A DNA stretch of 47,893 nucleotides from Gammaproteobacteria bacterium. Its GTDB lineage: Bacteria; Pseudomonadota; Gammaproteobacteria; WFUO01. The notes beneath the pieces were generated by a model. The model made no database searches. It saw only the letters and a list, made by a program, of their open reading frames with translations, and was not told the origin of the DNA. The translations under genes were made by a program, and so were the position numbers. The DNA lies in assembly GCA_015484945.1 (NCBI GenBank), contig WFUO01000047.1, forward strand, positions 1 through 47,893, read 5' to 3'. Shown one piece after another: positions 35,604 through 46,112 of this stretch. The stretch's first letter is position 1; each line of letters starts with the position of its first letter.

Positions 35604-38498
35604 CTATTCAGGGTCACCCATACAGGATGGCGTGCCGTCGATGTCTTTCACATCGGCGGCATTGCCAATGATCTCTGGCCTGCCAAGATAGAACCCCTGG
35701 CAGAAATCCACGCCCATTTCAGTGAGTATGTGCATGGCTTCGCGGGTCTCGACGAACTCGGCCACGGTCTGCTTGCCCATGACATGAGCGATATCGTTCA
35801 TGGACTTGACCATGGCGGCGCTCAGCTTGTCGGATTCGATATTGCGCACGAACGATCCATCGATCTTGACCATATCGACCGGCAGCTCCTTGAGATAGCC
35901 AAACGAGGAATAACCACTGCCGAAGTCGTCCAGCGCTGTCTTGCAGCCCATGTTGCGCAACTGCCGCAGGAAACGGAAGGCGTCCTCCATGTGGGATATG
36001 GCCACCGTTTCAGTGATCTCGAACATGATGAGATCGGGCCGAACACCATTGCTGCGAATGGTTTGCCTGATATGCTGAAATACATCGTCATCACCGATGG
36101 ATTGCGCAGACAGATTGATCGATATGCTGCTGACATAACTGGCGCTGCTCATGCGCTGGCGCAGCATATGTATTGCGTGAGTGATCACCCAGGTGTCGAT
36201 CTCTTTCATCATATCGAAACGTTCTGCCGAGCCGATGAAACCAAACGGCATCACCAGTTTTTCATCCTCGCCCCTGAGTCTCAGCAGCATCTCGGTCCAG
36301 ACCACCCGCCCACTGCCTGTCTCAACGATCGGCTGCGCAGCCAGCACGAAACGGTCGTTCTGCAGGGCATGATTGATCTGCTGGACCCAGCTCATGGTCT
36401 CGAGCATTTCGGCCTTGTTCTTGTGGTCGTCATCCGAATACAGGTGCACGCGGTTGCGTCCTGAGCGCTTGGCCAGGTGACAGGCATAATCCGCCTCCAG
36501 CATGAGGTCGTCGCGGCTCTTGCTCCCATCGATCATCGTGACGCCGATACTACAGCCCACATCCAGCGCCTTACCGGATTCATAAACCTTGTTGTCACGC
36601 AGGCTGGAACGGAATTTGTCGGCGATGGACAGGGCCTGATGACTGTTGACATCATAGGCCAGTACGGCAAACTCATCACCACCCAGGCGCGACAGCACAT
36701 CACTTTTGCGGGTATTGCCGCGTAAGACTACCGCCACCGAAACCAGCACCTTGTCGCCAACCACATGCCCCAGGGTATCATTGATCAGCTTGAAGTTGTC
36801 CAGGTCGATGAAAAACAGCGCGCATTCGAGACTATCCGACCTGCCCGCCTGATCAACCACTCGATCTAGCTCCTCGATGAAATACCGCCGGTTGTGCAAC
36901 CCGGTCAGTGAATCCAGGTCGGCAAGTGCCTGCAACCGTTCAAGCATCGCCTTCTGCTCGGTAACATCGGATACGATGCTGATATGAAACCTTTTCCCAT
37001 CCAGCGAAAACGACGATACCCTGATAGAAAGATAGCAATCCTCATTGTAACGCCGCACGAGAAGTTCGCGCTGCATCCCGGCCTGATCGGGATTACCTAC
37101 CCATTCGCACAATGCCCGTTCAGGATCGGACTCTCCGGTCAGTACACCCACATGCTCGCCGATGACATGCTCGGCACGGGTACGGAACAGGAATTCAGCA
37201 GCGGTATTGAAGGTTTCTATCCGTCCCTCACTGTCGAGAATGATGATTCCCTCGGCTGCATTGCGCAGAATCGCCTCCAGCCTGGACTGGCGTGTACCTA
37301 CCTCTCTTTTCATATGATTGAAGGCGCTTACCAGCAGTTCCGACTCATTGGTATAGTACTTCATGACAGGCAGCTCATCGGTCTCGCCACGCGCCTGCCT
37401 GTTCATGGCATCGACAACGTCCAGCAAGGGCTTGCGGATGGTACGCTGGAAAACCAGGTAGCCAATCAGCAATACCACAAAAACGATGGCTACGAACGCC
37501 CATATGAAACCCGACAAGGTTTGCGACGTACTGAGAGATCGTCCGATCTGGATACCGATCAAACGTGAGGTTATCCTGCGCATGCGTGTTACCGTTTCGA
37601 AGGAACGGGAAATGAGTGGTGATACAAAACGGTTGAGTAATGCCGCGTCCTTGCGCCACTGCGGAGACATGAAACTCTTGACCACGCGCGCAAAGGTCTT
37701 GCGATAATGCGCCGACTCTCGTTTCAGCCTGATGATCATGTTGCTGAAGTCGATATCGACATCCAGATCCTTGCCCAGCTTTTCCAGTCTTGTGAGCAGC
37801 TTGTCAACCTGGTCGTGATAGACACGCTGGGTTTCAATATTCGTGGGAAGCACTTTCTCGGGCTCGCCGAAAGTGCCACTGCGATTGGCGACGAATACGC
37901 GGACGGTGCTGATATTCTGCGCCCAGTAATAACGAATGTCATTGAGCAGGCGCCAGACCTGACGCCACGCCTTGCCCGTATGACCAGCCGCCTCATCCAG
38001 CATCAAGTCCACTGTGGCCGCAAATCGGCGGTTGCCTGGCTGCAGCTCGTTCAACATTATCGCGGCGGCTGGATAACGTGTGGCCGGCTGCATCTGTATC
38101 CTGAGCAACTGACTGACAAGGTTGTCCAGTTTACGAACCTGTACTTCCAGCTGTTTTGTCTCACTCGCCAGCTGCCGATGCAGGCTGCTGTCCTGGCTCT
38201 CCATCAAACGCTTTATCTCGGTATGGATATTGACCAGCTCCTGCATGGCCTGGCCAGCGGAATTACGATCGAAATTGACCGCATGCCGGTAGAGCGCTGT
38301 TTTCAGCTTTTGCAGATGCAGGATCAGTCGCTGCAGAATACTGTCCGTCTCCTGGACACCGCTGAGCAGTTGCACACCACGCTCCACATCAATCCCGACC
38401 CTGTGCGTGGTGTACAGGGCGGCCATCATCAGCAAACTGCCGAGCAACACGGCAGTCAGGATGAACCTGGCGCGAAAACTGCTGATGAGTCTTTTCAT
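35604..38498 (-). CDS. Membrane-bound PAS-GGDEF-EAL protein (c-di-GMP turnover)
   Basis: The 964-residue protein likely makes and/or degrades cyclic di-GMP. It has an N-terminal helix (about 10-30), a long mainly helical periplasmic domain (30-330), a second helix (about 330-352), a HAMP-like linker, a PAS domain (about 405-520), GGDEF at 606-610 and an EAL-type domain to the end. The inhibitory I-site RKSD lies at the correct distance before GGDEF. The EAL signature is E736-M737-L738, a variant. The key downstream residues (ALDDFGSGYSS, INLSAQS, KIDGSFV) are intact, so phosphodiesterase activity is likely. It is divergent from nudJ across 50 bp. Confidence 0.93.
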   Translation of the reverse strand: MKRLISSFRARFILTAVLLGSLLMMAALYTTHRVGIDVERGVQLLSGVQETDSILQRLILHLQKLKTALYRHAVNFDRNSAGQAMQELVNIHTEIKRLMESQDSSLHRQLASETKQLEVQVRKLDNLVSQLLRIQMQPATRYPAAAIMLNELQPGNRRFAATVDLMLDEAAGHTGKAWRQVWRLLNDIRYYWAQNISTVRVFVANRSGTFGEPEKVLPTNIETQRVYHDQVDKLLTRLEKLGKDLDVDIDFSNMIIRLKRESAHYRKTFARVVKSFMSPQWRKDAALLNRFVSPLISRSFETVTRMRRITSRLIGIQIGRSLSTSQTLSGFIWAFVAIVFVVLLIGYLVFQRTIRKPLLDVVDAMNRQARGETDELPVMKYYTNESELLVSAFNHMKREVGTRQSRLEAILRNAAEGIIILDSEGRIETFNTAAEFLFRTRAEHVIGEHVGVLTGESDPERALCEWVGNPDQAGMQRELLVRRYNEDCYLSIRVSSFSLDGKRFHISIVSDVTEQKAMLERLQALADLDSLTGLHNRRYFIEELDRVVDQAGRSDSLECALFFIDLDNFKLINDTLGHVVGDKVLVSVAVVLRGNTRKSDVLSRLGGDEFAVLAYDVNSHQALSIADKFRSSLRDNKVYESGKALDVGCSIGVTMIDGSKSRDDLMLEADYACHLAKRSGRNRVHLYSDDDHKNKAEMLETMSWVQQINHALQNDRFVLAAQPIVETGSGRVVWTEMLLRLRGEDEKLVMPFGFIGSAERFDMMKEIDTWVITHAIHMLRQRMSSASYVSSISINLSAQSIGDDDVFQHIRQTIRSNGVRPDLIMFEITETVAISHMEDAFRFLRQLRNMGCKTALDDFGSGYSSFGYLKELPVDMVKIDGSFVRNIESDKLSAAMVKSMNDIAHVMGKQTVAEFVETREAMHILTEMGVDFCQGFYLGRPEIIGNAADVKDIDGTPSCMGDPE

Positions 38499-38548
38499 CT
38501 GGCATTGATGCCCGTTATCATGTACACACTGCCCTTCGGAATATCCTC

Positions 38549-38995
38549 ATGATCTGGAAACCACATGTCACTGTCGCCGCCATCGTGGAACAGGATGGCC
38601 GCTTTCTGCTCGTCGAGGAAGAAACCGCGCATGGCCTGGTCCTCAACCAGCCGGCCGGTCATCTCGAACCGGGTGAGAGTCTCATCGAAGCCGTGGTGCG
38701 CGAAACACGGGAAGAGACCGGACATGATTTCCAGCCCCTGAGCATGACCGGTATCTACCGCTGGCACAGCACGCTTGATGATACAACTTTCCTGCGTATC
38801 TGTTTTCATGGAAAATCCACCGGTTTCGACGCCCAACGCCGCCTGGATGAGGGTATCAGACAGGCCCTTTGGCTGACGATTGATAATATAAGGAGTAGAT
38901 CGGCCGAACTGCGCAGCCCTTTAGTACTGGCCGGTTTTGAGGACTATCTGGCAGGCCACGCCTGCCCGTTGAACATGATTCGGGATCTGGTATGA
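38549..38995 (+). CDS. nudJ: Nudix hydrolase (NudJ-like)
   Basis: The 148-residue protein carries the Nudix box G-x5-E-x7-REUxEExGU as GHLEPGESLIEAVVRETREETGH. It is followed by the expected YRWHSTLDDTTFLRICFHG. Its position before mnmA-hflD is the nudJ place in E. coli and Pseudomonas. NudJ hydrolyses nucleoside di/triphosphates and thiamin pyrophosphate precursors. The stop overlaps the next start by 4 bp. Confidence 0.92.
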   Translation: MIWKPHVTVAAIVEQDGRFLLVEEETAHGLVLNQPAGHLEPGESLIEAVVRETREETGHDFQPLSMTGIYRWHSTLDDTTFLRICFHGKSTGFDAQRRLDEGIRQALWLTIDNIRSRSAELRSPLVLAGFEDYLAGHACPLNMIRDLV

Positions 38996-39594
38996 CGAGA
39001 CTCATCGTTTGTTACGTTTTTTTCATGCTGCTGTTCTCCCGGCCCGTCATGTCCGATGTGTTTGTGCGTGACGATATCGTCACCCGCCCCACGCCGGCGC
39101 ATTTTTCCGTCTGCTACGATCACAGCTGCGAAACCGTGGATCAGCTTAGCCTTGGACCAGCCCAGTGGTCACGCATCAGACTGATCTTCCAGCCCCTTCC
39201 CGGAACACCAGCCGAGGAGCGTCAACGGATTCGCCGGGCGATAGCATCGATGGAACAAATGGTTGGAAAAAAAACCGGTACCTGGCGCGACAAGGGCAAA
39301 AACCTGAAGGGGCTTTTTCAACAGGGGCAGATGGATTGTATAGATGAATCGACCAATACCACTACCTACCTGCGCATGATGAAAAATGACGGCCTGATAC
39401 GCTGGCATGCGATAGAGGATCGTGCCACCCGTTATCCTTCTATCTTCTCGTGGCCGCATACCACGGCGGTGATTCGTGATTTGCGTAATCAGCGTCGCTA
39501 TGCGGTGGACTCATGGTTCTTCGACAATGGTGTGCCGCCCGTAATCGTACCACTCGAGAAATGGCGCAGTGGCTGGGAACCATCACGCAAGTGA
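38992..39594 (+). CDS. Secreted protein of unknown function, possible Cys-His-Asp triad
   Basis: This unrecognised 200-residue protein has an N-terminal signal peptide (MTRLIVCYVFFMLLFSRPVMSD). Near the C-terminal half, QMDCIDESTNTTTYL (C116), WPHTTAVI (H156) and YAVDSWFFDNG (D173) occur in the order and local setting of transglutaminase- or papain-like triads. This suggests a periplasmic transglutaminase-like or cysteine-peptidase fold; the family is not identified. It overlaps nudJ (ATGA) and precedes mnmA by 69 bp, an unusual insertion in this locus. Activity is unproven. Confidence 0.8.
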   Translation: MTRLIVCYVFFMLLFSRPVMSDVFVRDDIVTRPTPAHFSVCYDHSCETVDQLSLGPAQWSRIRLIFQPLPGTPAEERQRIRRAIASMEQMVGKKTGTWRDKGKNLKGLFQQGQMDCIDESTNTTTYLRMMKNDGLIRWHAIEDRATRYPSIFSWPHTTAVIRDLRNQRRYAVDSWFFDNGVPPVIVPLEKWRSGWEPSRK

Positions 39595-39663
39595 CTCCGC
39601 AGCGAGCCGGGGAAATGGGATAGAATGAACACCTGAACCGGCATCCCGAAAGATCTGCACAGG

Positions 39664-40773
39664 ATGGACACGAAAATCAACAAACGTATCATCGTCGGCA
39701 TGTCCGGAGGCGTGGATTCATCTGTCGCCGCCCTGCTGTTGCTGCGCCAGGGTTATCGGGTCGAAGGCCTGTTCATGAAGAACTGGGAGGAAGACGACGC
39801 TGAAGGCTACTGTAGTGCTGCGGAAGATCTGCGCGACGCACAGTCGGTGTGCGACCGACTTGGCATACCGCTGCATACGATCAACTTCTCTGCCGAATAC
39901 TGGGACAGAGTGTTCGAGTACTTTCTTGCTGAATACCGCGCCGGACGCACCCCCAATCCTGACATCATGTGCAACAAGGAGATCAAGTTCCGCGCGTTTC
40001 TCGATCATGCTCTCGGATTGGGCGCCGATGCCATCGCCACCGGCCATTATGCGCGTATGGAGACGGTCAAGAACGGAAGGCGCCGGCTGCTCAAGGGCAT
40101 CGACCGCAACAAGGACCAGAGCTATTTTCTCTATACGCTGGACCAGCGGCAGCTCGCCCATACCCTGTTTCCCGTTGGCACATTGGAAAAACGCGAGGTC
40201 AGACACATCGCGCACGAGGCCGGATTCGCCAATCAGGACAAAAAAGACAGTACCGGTATCTGTTTCATTGGCGAGCGCAACTTCCGCGAGTTTCTGCAAC
40301 GCTATCTGCCGGCGCAACCGGGAGAAATACGCGATATCGACGGCAGGCTGCTCGGCCGGCACGATGGCCTCATGTACTACACCATCGGCCAGCGTCAGGG
40401 GCTTGGCATCGGTGGCCGGGCAGACAGCGGCGAGGCCCCCTGGTACGTGGCCGGCAAGGACATGCACAGCAATACCCTGATCGTGGTCCAGGGGCACGAT
40501 CATCCGGCACTGATGCGCAACACACTGGAAGCCATCGACCTGCACTGGGTCGCTGGCAAACCGCCACACCAAGAGTTCCGCTGTCACGCCAAGACCCGCT
40601 ACCGGCAGCCAGACCAGCCCTGCAGCGTGAACTTGACCGATACCACGACCTGCCAGGTGACATTCGACCAGCCGCAACGCGCCATCACACCAGGACAGTC
40701 GGTAGTTTTCTATGAAGGCGATGAATGTCTCGGTGGGGGTATCATTACCGGTTCGGGAGACCTAAGGACATGA
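39664..40773 (+). CDS. mnmA: tRNA-specific 2-thiouridylase MnmA
   Basis: MnmA thiolates uridine 34 of tRNA-Lys/Glu/Gln, taking sulfur from the TusE persulfide. The 369-residue protein has the PP-loop [14 protein letters not shown] (12-25) and the catalytic cysteines C103 ([12 protein letters not shown]) and C200 ([12 protein letters not shown]). The TusBCD/TusE donor system is homologous to DsrEFH/DsrC encoded in this window. The stop overlaps the hflD start (ATGA). Confidence 0.98.
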   Translation: MDTKINKRIIVGMSGGVDSSVAALLLLRQGYRVEGLFMKNWEEDDAEGYCSAAEDLRDAQSVCDRLGIPLHTINFSAEYWDRVFEYFLAEYRAGRTPNPDIMCNKEIKFRAFLDHALGLGADAIATGHYARMETVKNGRRRLLKGIDRNKDQSYFLYTLDQRQLAHTLFPVGTLEKREVRHIAHEAGFANQDKKDSTGICFIGERNFREFLQRYLPAQPGEIRDIDGRLLGRHDGLMYYTIGQRQGLGIGGRADSGEAPWYVAGKDMHSNTLIVVQGHDHPALMRNTLEAIDLHWVAGKPPHQEFRCHAKTRYRQPDQPCSVNLTDTTTCQVTFDQPQRAITPGQSVVFYEGDECLGGGIITGSGDLRT

Positions 40774-41405
40774 GACATACCGAACGTGAACGTGTCATTG
40801 CGCTGGCTGGCGTGTTCCAGGCCGCTCACTGCGTGCACCAGGTTGCCCATATCGGCGCGCACATGAACGATGCCATCACCAGCAGCATCCACAGTCTGTT
40901 CGTCACCGACACCCTGGATGCTGCGGATGCCTTCAATGGCGTGGCCGGTGTCATGACCGGACTGGGGACGGTGTTCTCACAACTTGGCGGGGATGGCGGC
41001 GCAACGCGTCACCCGAACATCACCCGCTATGTACTGGGCCTGCTGATGCTGGAACGGCGGCTGCAAGGACAAACAACGATGCTGGAAACGATCCGCCAGG
41101 GCATCGATCTGGCACAGACGCAAGTCGAATATTTCGGCAGCGAGACGCACGAGAATGTCATCGCCCGGCTGGCCGATCTCTACCAGCAGACCATCAGCAC
41201 TCTCAGGCCAAGGATCCTGGTACAGGGCGAACCGGAAGTCCTGCAACGCCAGCAGAATGCCAATCTCATCCGTGCGCTGCTGCTTGCCGGTATTCGCTCC
41301 GCGGTGATGTGGCGTCAGTGCGGTGGCAGGCGGTGGCACTTCATCTTCCGGCGCCGCAAGATCCTCGCGCTGTGTCGTGAACTGCTGGCCGAAGCCACAC
41401 GATAA
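40770..41405 (+). CDS. hflD: High frequency lysogenization protein HflD homologue
   Basis: The 211-residue protein starts [20 protein letters not shown] at 40770 with AAGGA upstream; a longer in-frame start at 40725 lies within mnmA and is unlikely. The fold is mainly helical ([32 protein letters not shown]). HflD peripherally binds the membrane; its cellular role beyond lambda lysogeny in E. coli is uncertain. The mnmA-hflD order is conserved. It converges on acnB with a 6-bp gap. Confidence 0.94.
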   Translation: MRHTERERVIALAGVFQAAHCVHQVAHIGAHMNDAITSSIHSLFVTDTLDAADAFNGVAGVMTGLGTVFSQLGGDGGATRHPNITRYVLGLLMLERRLQGQTTMLETIRQGIDLAQTQVEYFGSETHENVIARLADLYQQTISTLRPRILVQGEPEVLQRQQNANLIRALLLAGIRSAVMWRQCGGRRWHFIFRRRKILALCRELLAEATR

Positions 41406-41411
41406 AGAACC

Positions 41412-43976
41412 TCAGCCTGCCTTTTCGACCGGAAACTGAACCTCGGCGGCCTTGTTGCGGTATTCCTCGATCTGGTCGAAATTGAGATAGCGGTAGATCT
41501 CTGCGGCCATCGGCTCCAGCCCCCTGACATACTCGAGATACTCCTCGGGCGTGGGCAGATAACCCAGGCGCGCGGTCACGGCGCTGAGTTCAGCCGAGCC
41601 GAGATAGACATTGGCATCCTTGCCCATGCGGTTCGGGAAATTGCGTGTCGAAGTCGAGACAACGGTCGCACCATCAGCCACACGCGCCTGGTTGCCCATG
41701 CACAATGAACAGCCCGGCACTTCGGTACGCGCGCCAGCCTTTCCAAAGATGGCGTAGTAGCCCTCCTCTATCAGCTGATGCTCATCCATGCGGGTTGGCG
41801 GCACGATCCACAGCCGCGTGGGAATACCGCTCACACCCTCCAGTACCTTCCCGGCGGCCCGGTAGTGACCGATATTGGTCATGCACGAACCGATGAACAC
41901 CTCATCGACCTTCGCGCCAGCAACCTCGGACAGCGGCTTGATGTCGTCCGGGTCATTGGGGCAGGCCAGTAACGGCTCGGTGATCTCGTTGAGGTCGATT
42001 TCGATGATCTCGGCGTACTCGGCATCCGCATCGGCCTCGAGCAGTTGCGGGTCGGCGATCCACTGCTGCATCGCCTCGATACGACGCGCCAGGGTGCGCT
42101 TGTCGCCATAGCCGTTGGCGATCATCCACGTCAGCAGGGTGATGTTGGATCTGAGAAACTCGATGATCGGTTCCTTGTCCAGCTTCACGGTACAACCGTT
42201 GGCCGAACGCTCGGCCGAGGCATCCGACAGTTCGAAGGCCTGCTCCACCTTGAGATGCTCCAGCCCCTCGATCTCCAGTACACGCCCGGAAAACACGTTC
42301 TTCTTGCCCGCCTTCTCGATGGTCAGCAAACCGCGCTGTATGGCCACATAGGGTATGGCGTTGACCAGGTCTCGAAGTGTAATACCCGGCTGCATGGTGC
42401 CCTTGAAGCGCACCAGTACCGATTCTGGCATGTCCAGCGGCATTACTCCAAGCGCAGCGGCAAAGGCCACCAGGCCGGAGCCTGCCGGAAAACTGATGCC
42501 GATTGGAAAACGTGTATGCGAGTCACCACCCGTGCCGACCGTATCGGGCAGAATCATGCGGTTGAGCCAGGAATGGATCACACCGTCACCCGGACGCAGT
42601 GAGACCCCGCCGCGGGTCATGATGAATTCCGGCAACTCGTGCTGGAGCTTGATGTCCACCGGCTTGGGATAGGCGGCCGTATGACAGAAGCTCTGCATCA
42701 CCAGGTCGGCAGAAAATCCCAGACAGGCCAGCTCCTTGAGCTCGTCACGCGTCATCGCACCGGTGGTGTCCTGGGAACCGACAGTAGTCATGCGAGGCTC
42801 GCAATAGGTGCCTGGGCGAACACCCTCAACGCCACAGGCCTTGCCGACGATCTTCTGCGCCAGCGTGAATCCCCTGCCGCTGTCGGCTGGCGCCACCGGG
42901 CGCAGGAACACATCCGATGGTGGCATACCCAGCGCCTCGCGGGTCTTGTCGGTCAACGAGCGGCCGATGATCAACGGAATTCGGCCGCCGGCACGCACCT
43001 CGTCCGGCATGGTGCTGGGCCTGAGCTCGAAGGTGCTGATGGTCTCACCGGCCTCGTTGGTGATCCGGCCTTCGTACGGGTGGATATGGATCACATCGCC
43101 GGTCTGCATGGCCGAGACATCGCATTCTATCGGCAGGGCGCCGGAATCCTCCGCGGTATTGAAGAAGATCGGCGCGATCTTGCCGCCAAGGATCACCCCG
43201 CCCTGACGCTTGTTGGGCACGTACGGTATGTCGTGGCCCATGTGCCAGAGTACCGAGTTGATGGCCGACTTGCGCGAGGAACCGGTGCCGACCACGTCGC
43301 CGACATAGGCCAGCGGATGGCCCTTCTCCTTCAACGCCTCGATGGTTTCAAGCGCATCGGGCATCTTGTTCATGAGCATGGCCTTGGCATGCAAGGGGAT
43401 GTCGGGACGGCTCCAGGCCTCGGATGCCGGTGACAGATCATCGGTATTGGTCTCGCCCGGTACCTTGAACACCGTGACGGTGATTTTCCCGGGCAGCGGT
43501 TCACGGCTGGTGAACCACTCTGCCTCGGCCCAGCTCTCCACCACCTTCCTGGCCCAGTCGTTGCTGTCAGCCTTCTCGACGACATCGTGATAGGCATCGA
43601 AGATCAACAGGGTGTGTGACAGGGCCTGCGCGGCGATGGGCGCGAGATCATTATTATCCAGCAGACCGATCAGCGGCTGGATGTTGTAGCCACCCAGCAT
43701 GGTGCCCAGCAGTTCGGTTGCCCTGCGCGGGTCGATCAAGGGTGATTCGGCCACGCCATTGGCGATATCGCTGAGAAAACCGGCCTTGACATAGGCGGCC
43801 TGGTCCACGCCCGGCGGTACCCGGTGAATCAGCAGATCCAGCAGCTCCTGCCCGCTGCCGGCGGGCGGGTTCTTCAGCAGCTCGACCAGCTCGGCGGTCT
43901 GGCCTGCGTCCAGCGGCAGCGGCGGCAGGCCCTCGGCGGCGCGTTCTTCGACATGTCTGTGGTAGTTTTCCAGCAC
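41412..43976 (-). CDS. acnB: Aconitate hydratase B
   Basis: AcnB interconverts citrate and isocitrate in the TCA cycle through a labile [4Fe-4S] cluster. The 854-residue protein begins [20 protein letters not shown], with a GTG start at 43976 and AAGG upstream. The N-terminal HEAT-like domain (about 1-160) is specific to AcnB. Cluster cysteines are visible in [15 protein letters not shown] and [11 protein letters not shown]. With icd (34281) it supplies the TCA steps in the window. Confidence 0.97.
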   Translation of the reverse strand: MLENYHRHVEERAAEGLPPLPLDAGQTAELVELLKNPPAGSGQELLDLLIHRVPPGVDQAAYVKAGFLSDIANGVAESPLIDPRRATELLGTMLGGYNIQPLIGLLDNNDLAPIAAQALSHTLLIFDAYHDVVEKADSNDWARKVVESWAEAEWFTSREPLPGKITVTVFKVPGETNTDDLSPASEAWSRPDIPLHAKAMLMNKMPDALETIEALKEKGHPLAYVGDVVGTGSSRKSAINSVLWHMGHDIPYVPNKRQGGVILGGKIAPIFFNTAEDSGALPIECDVSAMQTGDVIHIHPYEGRITNEAGETISTFELRPSTMPDEVRAGGRIPLIIGRSLTDKTREALGMPPSDVFLRPVAPADSGRGFTLAQKIVGKACGVEGVRPGTYCEPRMTTVGSQDTTGAMTRDELKELACLGFSADLVMQSFCHTAAYPKPVDIKLQHELPEFIMTRGGVSLRPGDGVIHSWLNRMILPDTVGTGGDSHTRFPIGISFPAGSGLVAFAAALGVMPLDMPESVLVRFKGTMQPGITLRDLVNAIPYVAIQRGLLTIEKAGKKNVFSGRVLEIEGLEHLKVEQAFELSDASAERSANGCTVKLDKEPIIEFLRSNITLLTWMIANGYGDKRTLARRIEAMQQWIADPQLLEADADAEYAEIIEIDLNEITEPLLACPNDPDDIKPLSEVAGAKVDEVFIGSCMTNIGHYRAAGKVLEGVSGIPTRLWIVPPTRMDEHQLIEEGYYAIFGKAGARTEVPGCSLCMGNQARVADGATVVSTSTRNFPNRMGKDANVYLGSAELSAVTARLGYLPTPEEYLEYVRGLEPMAAEIYRYLNFDQIEEYRNKAAEVQFPVEKAG

Positions 43977-45625
<1,649 letters not shown>

Positions 45626-45698
45626 AAAACCGGACACAAAATCATTATTTTGTGACACAGTCCACATTGTTGAGCATTTCGATGTGGATAATGGGATC

Positions 45699-45814
45699 CA
45701 GATGGTGTGAACGGCTCGCTTATTCCCTCCCGCTTTGCTTCCCCAAGGGTGTCGTTCAAACTATCCCGACCCGGACTGCATTACCCCCATCCCGTGCAGT
45801 CCGGGTCTTTTTTT
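45699..45814 (+). ncRNA. Candidate structured small RNA, copy 1
   Basis: This non-coding element between purB and roxA has a close relative 270 bp downstream. A GATAAT -10-like box (45687-45692) suggests a start near 45699. Helix P1 pairs TGAACG (45708-45713) with CGTTCA (45753-45758) and encloses C-rich segments (CCCTCCC and the conserved GCTTCCCCAAG). A strong terminator hairpin with a C-rich loop follows. The matching helix in copy 2 shows a compensatory A-U to G-C change. It may be a trans-acting sRNA that pairs with G-rich Shine-Dalgarno regions through its C-rich loops; this is inference. No Rfam family is recognised. Confidence 0.65.
45769..45814 (+). terminator. Intrinsic terminator of candidate sRNA copy 1
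   Basis: ACCCGGACTGCA and TGCAGTCCGGGT form a perfect 12-bp stem around a 14-nt loop (TTACCCCCATCCCG), followed by C and seven Ts (45808-45814). This is the strongest intrinsic terminator in the window. Confidence 0.88.
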
Positions 45815-45930
45815 GCGCCATCAGCCTGCCGGACCTGGGCAATCGTCACGAACATGGAACATAATGGATACGCCTTCCCTGAACCTGATGGAAGCCTGCG
45901 AGTGCGCCGCGCTGCATCCCTTCATCGGCA

Positions 45931-45942
45931 AAAACCGGTTTT
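45931..45942. promoter_or_regulatory. Palindrome upstream of candidate sRNA copy 2
   Basis: AAAACCGGTTTT is a perfect 12-bp palindrome ending 19 bp before a perfect -10 box (45962-45967). It overlaps where a -35 box would be, so it may be an operator. Confidence 0.4.
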
Positions 45943-45961
45943 CTCCAAACAGACCGCATCG

Positions 45962-45967
45962 TATAAT
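45962..45967 (+). promoter_or_regulatory. -10 box of candidate sRNA copy 2 / roxA leader
   Basis: A perfect TATAAT aligns with the GATAAT in front of copy 1, so the promoter element was duplicated with the RNA. No clear -35 is seen. The predicted start is about 45974. Confidence 0.5.
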
Positions 45968-45973
45968 GAGGGC

Positions 45974-46080
45974 GTAGTGTGGATGGCTCGCTTGATCTCA
46001 AGCATGCTTCCCCAAGTATGTCGTCCATGCTATGCGAGCCCGGGTCGATATACCCCCCCATCCCGTACGGCCCGGGCTCA
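45974..46080 (+). ncRNA. Candidate structured small RNA or roxA leader, copy 2
   Basis: This diverged copy of the 45699-45814 element shares GTGTGRAYGGCTCGCTT, GCTTCCCCAAG, TGTCGTYCA and the loop TACCCCC..ATCCCGT. P1 pairs TGGATG (45980-45985) with CGTCCA (46022-46027). Two small hairpins lie inside: CTTG-atct-CAAG and CATGCTT-CCCC-AAGTATG, the latter exposing CCCC. The terminal hairpin AGCCCGGG/CCCGGGCT (46037-46044, 46071-46078) lacks a U-tract, so transcription may read into roxA, 33 bp downstream. GGCTCGC (45985-45991) can also pair with GCGAGCC (46034-46040), as an alternative helix or pseudoknot. Confidence 0.6.
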
Positions 46081-46112
46081 CCCCTGATCGCGGACCGGTA
46101 CCCGGAACATAC

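Noticed and set aside
45735-45977. Plus-strand ORF of 80 codons between the two RNA copies
   Set aside because: It spans the copy 1 terminator and the copy 2 promoter and has no ribosome-binding site.
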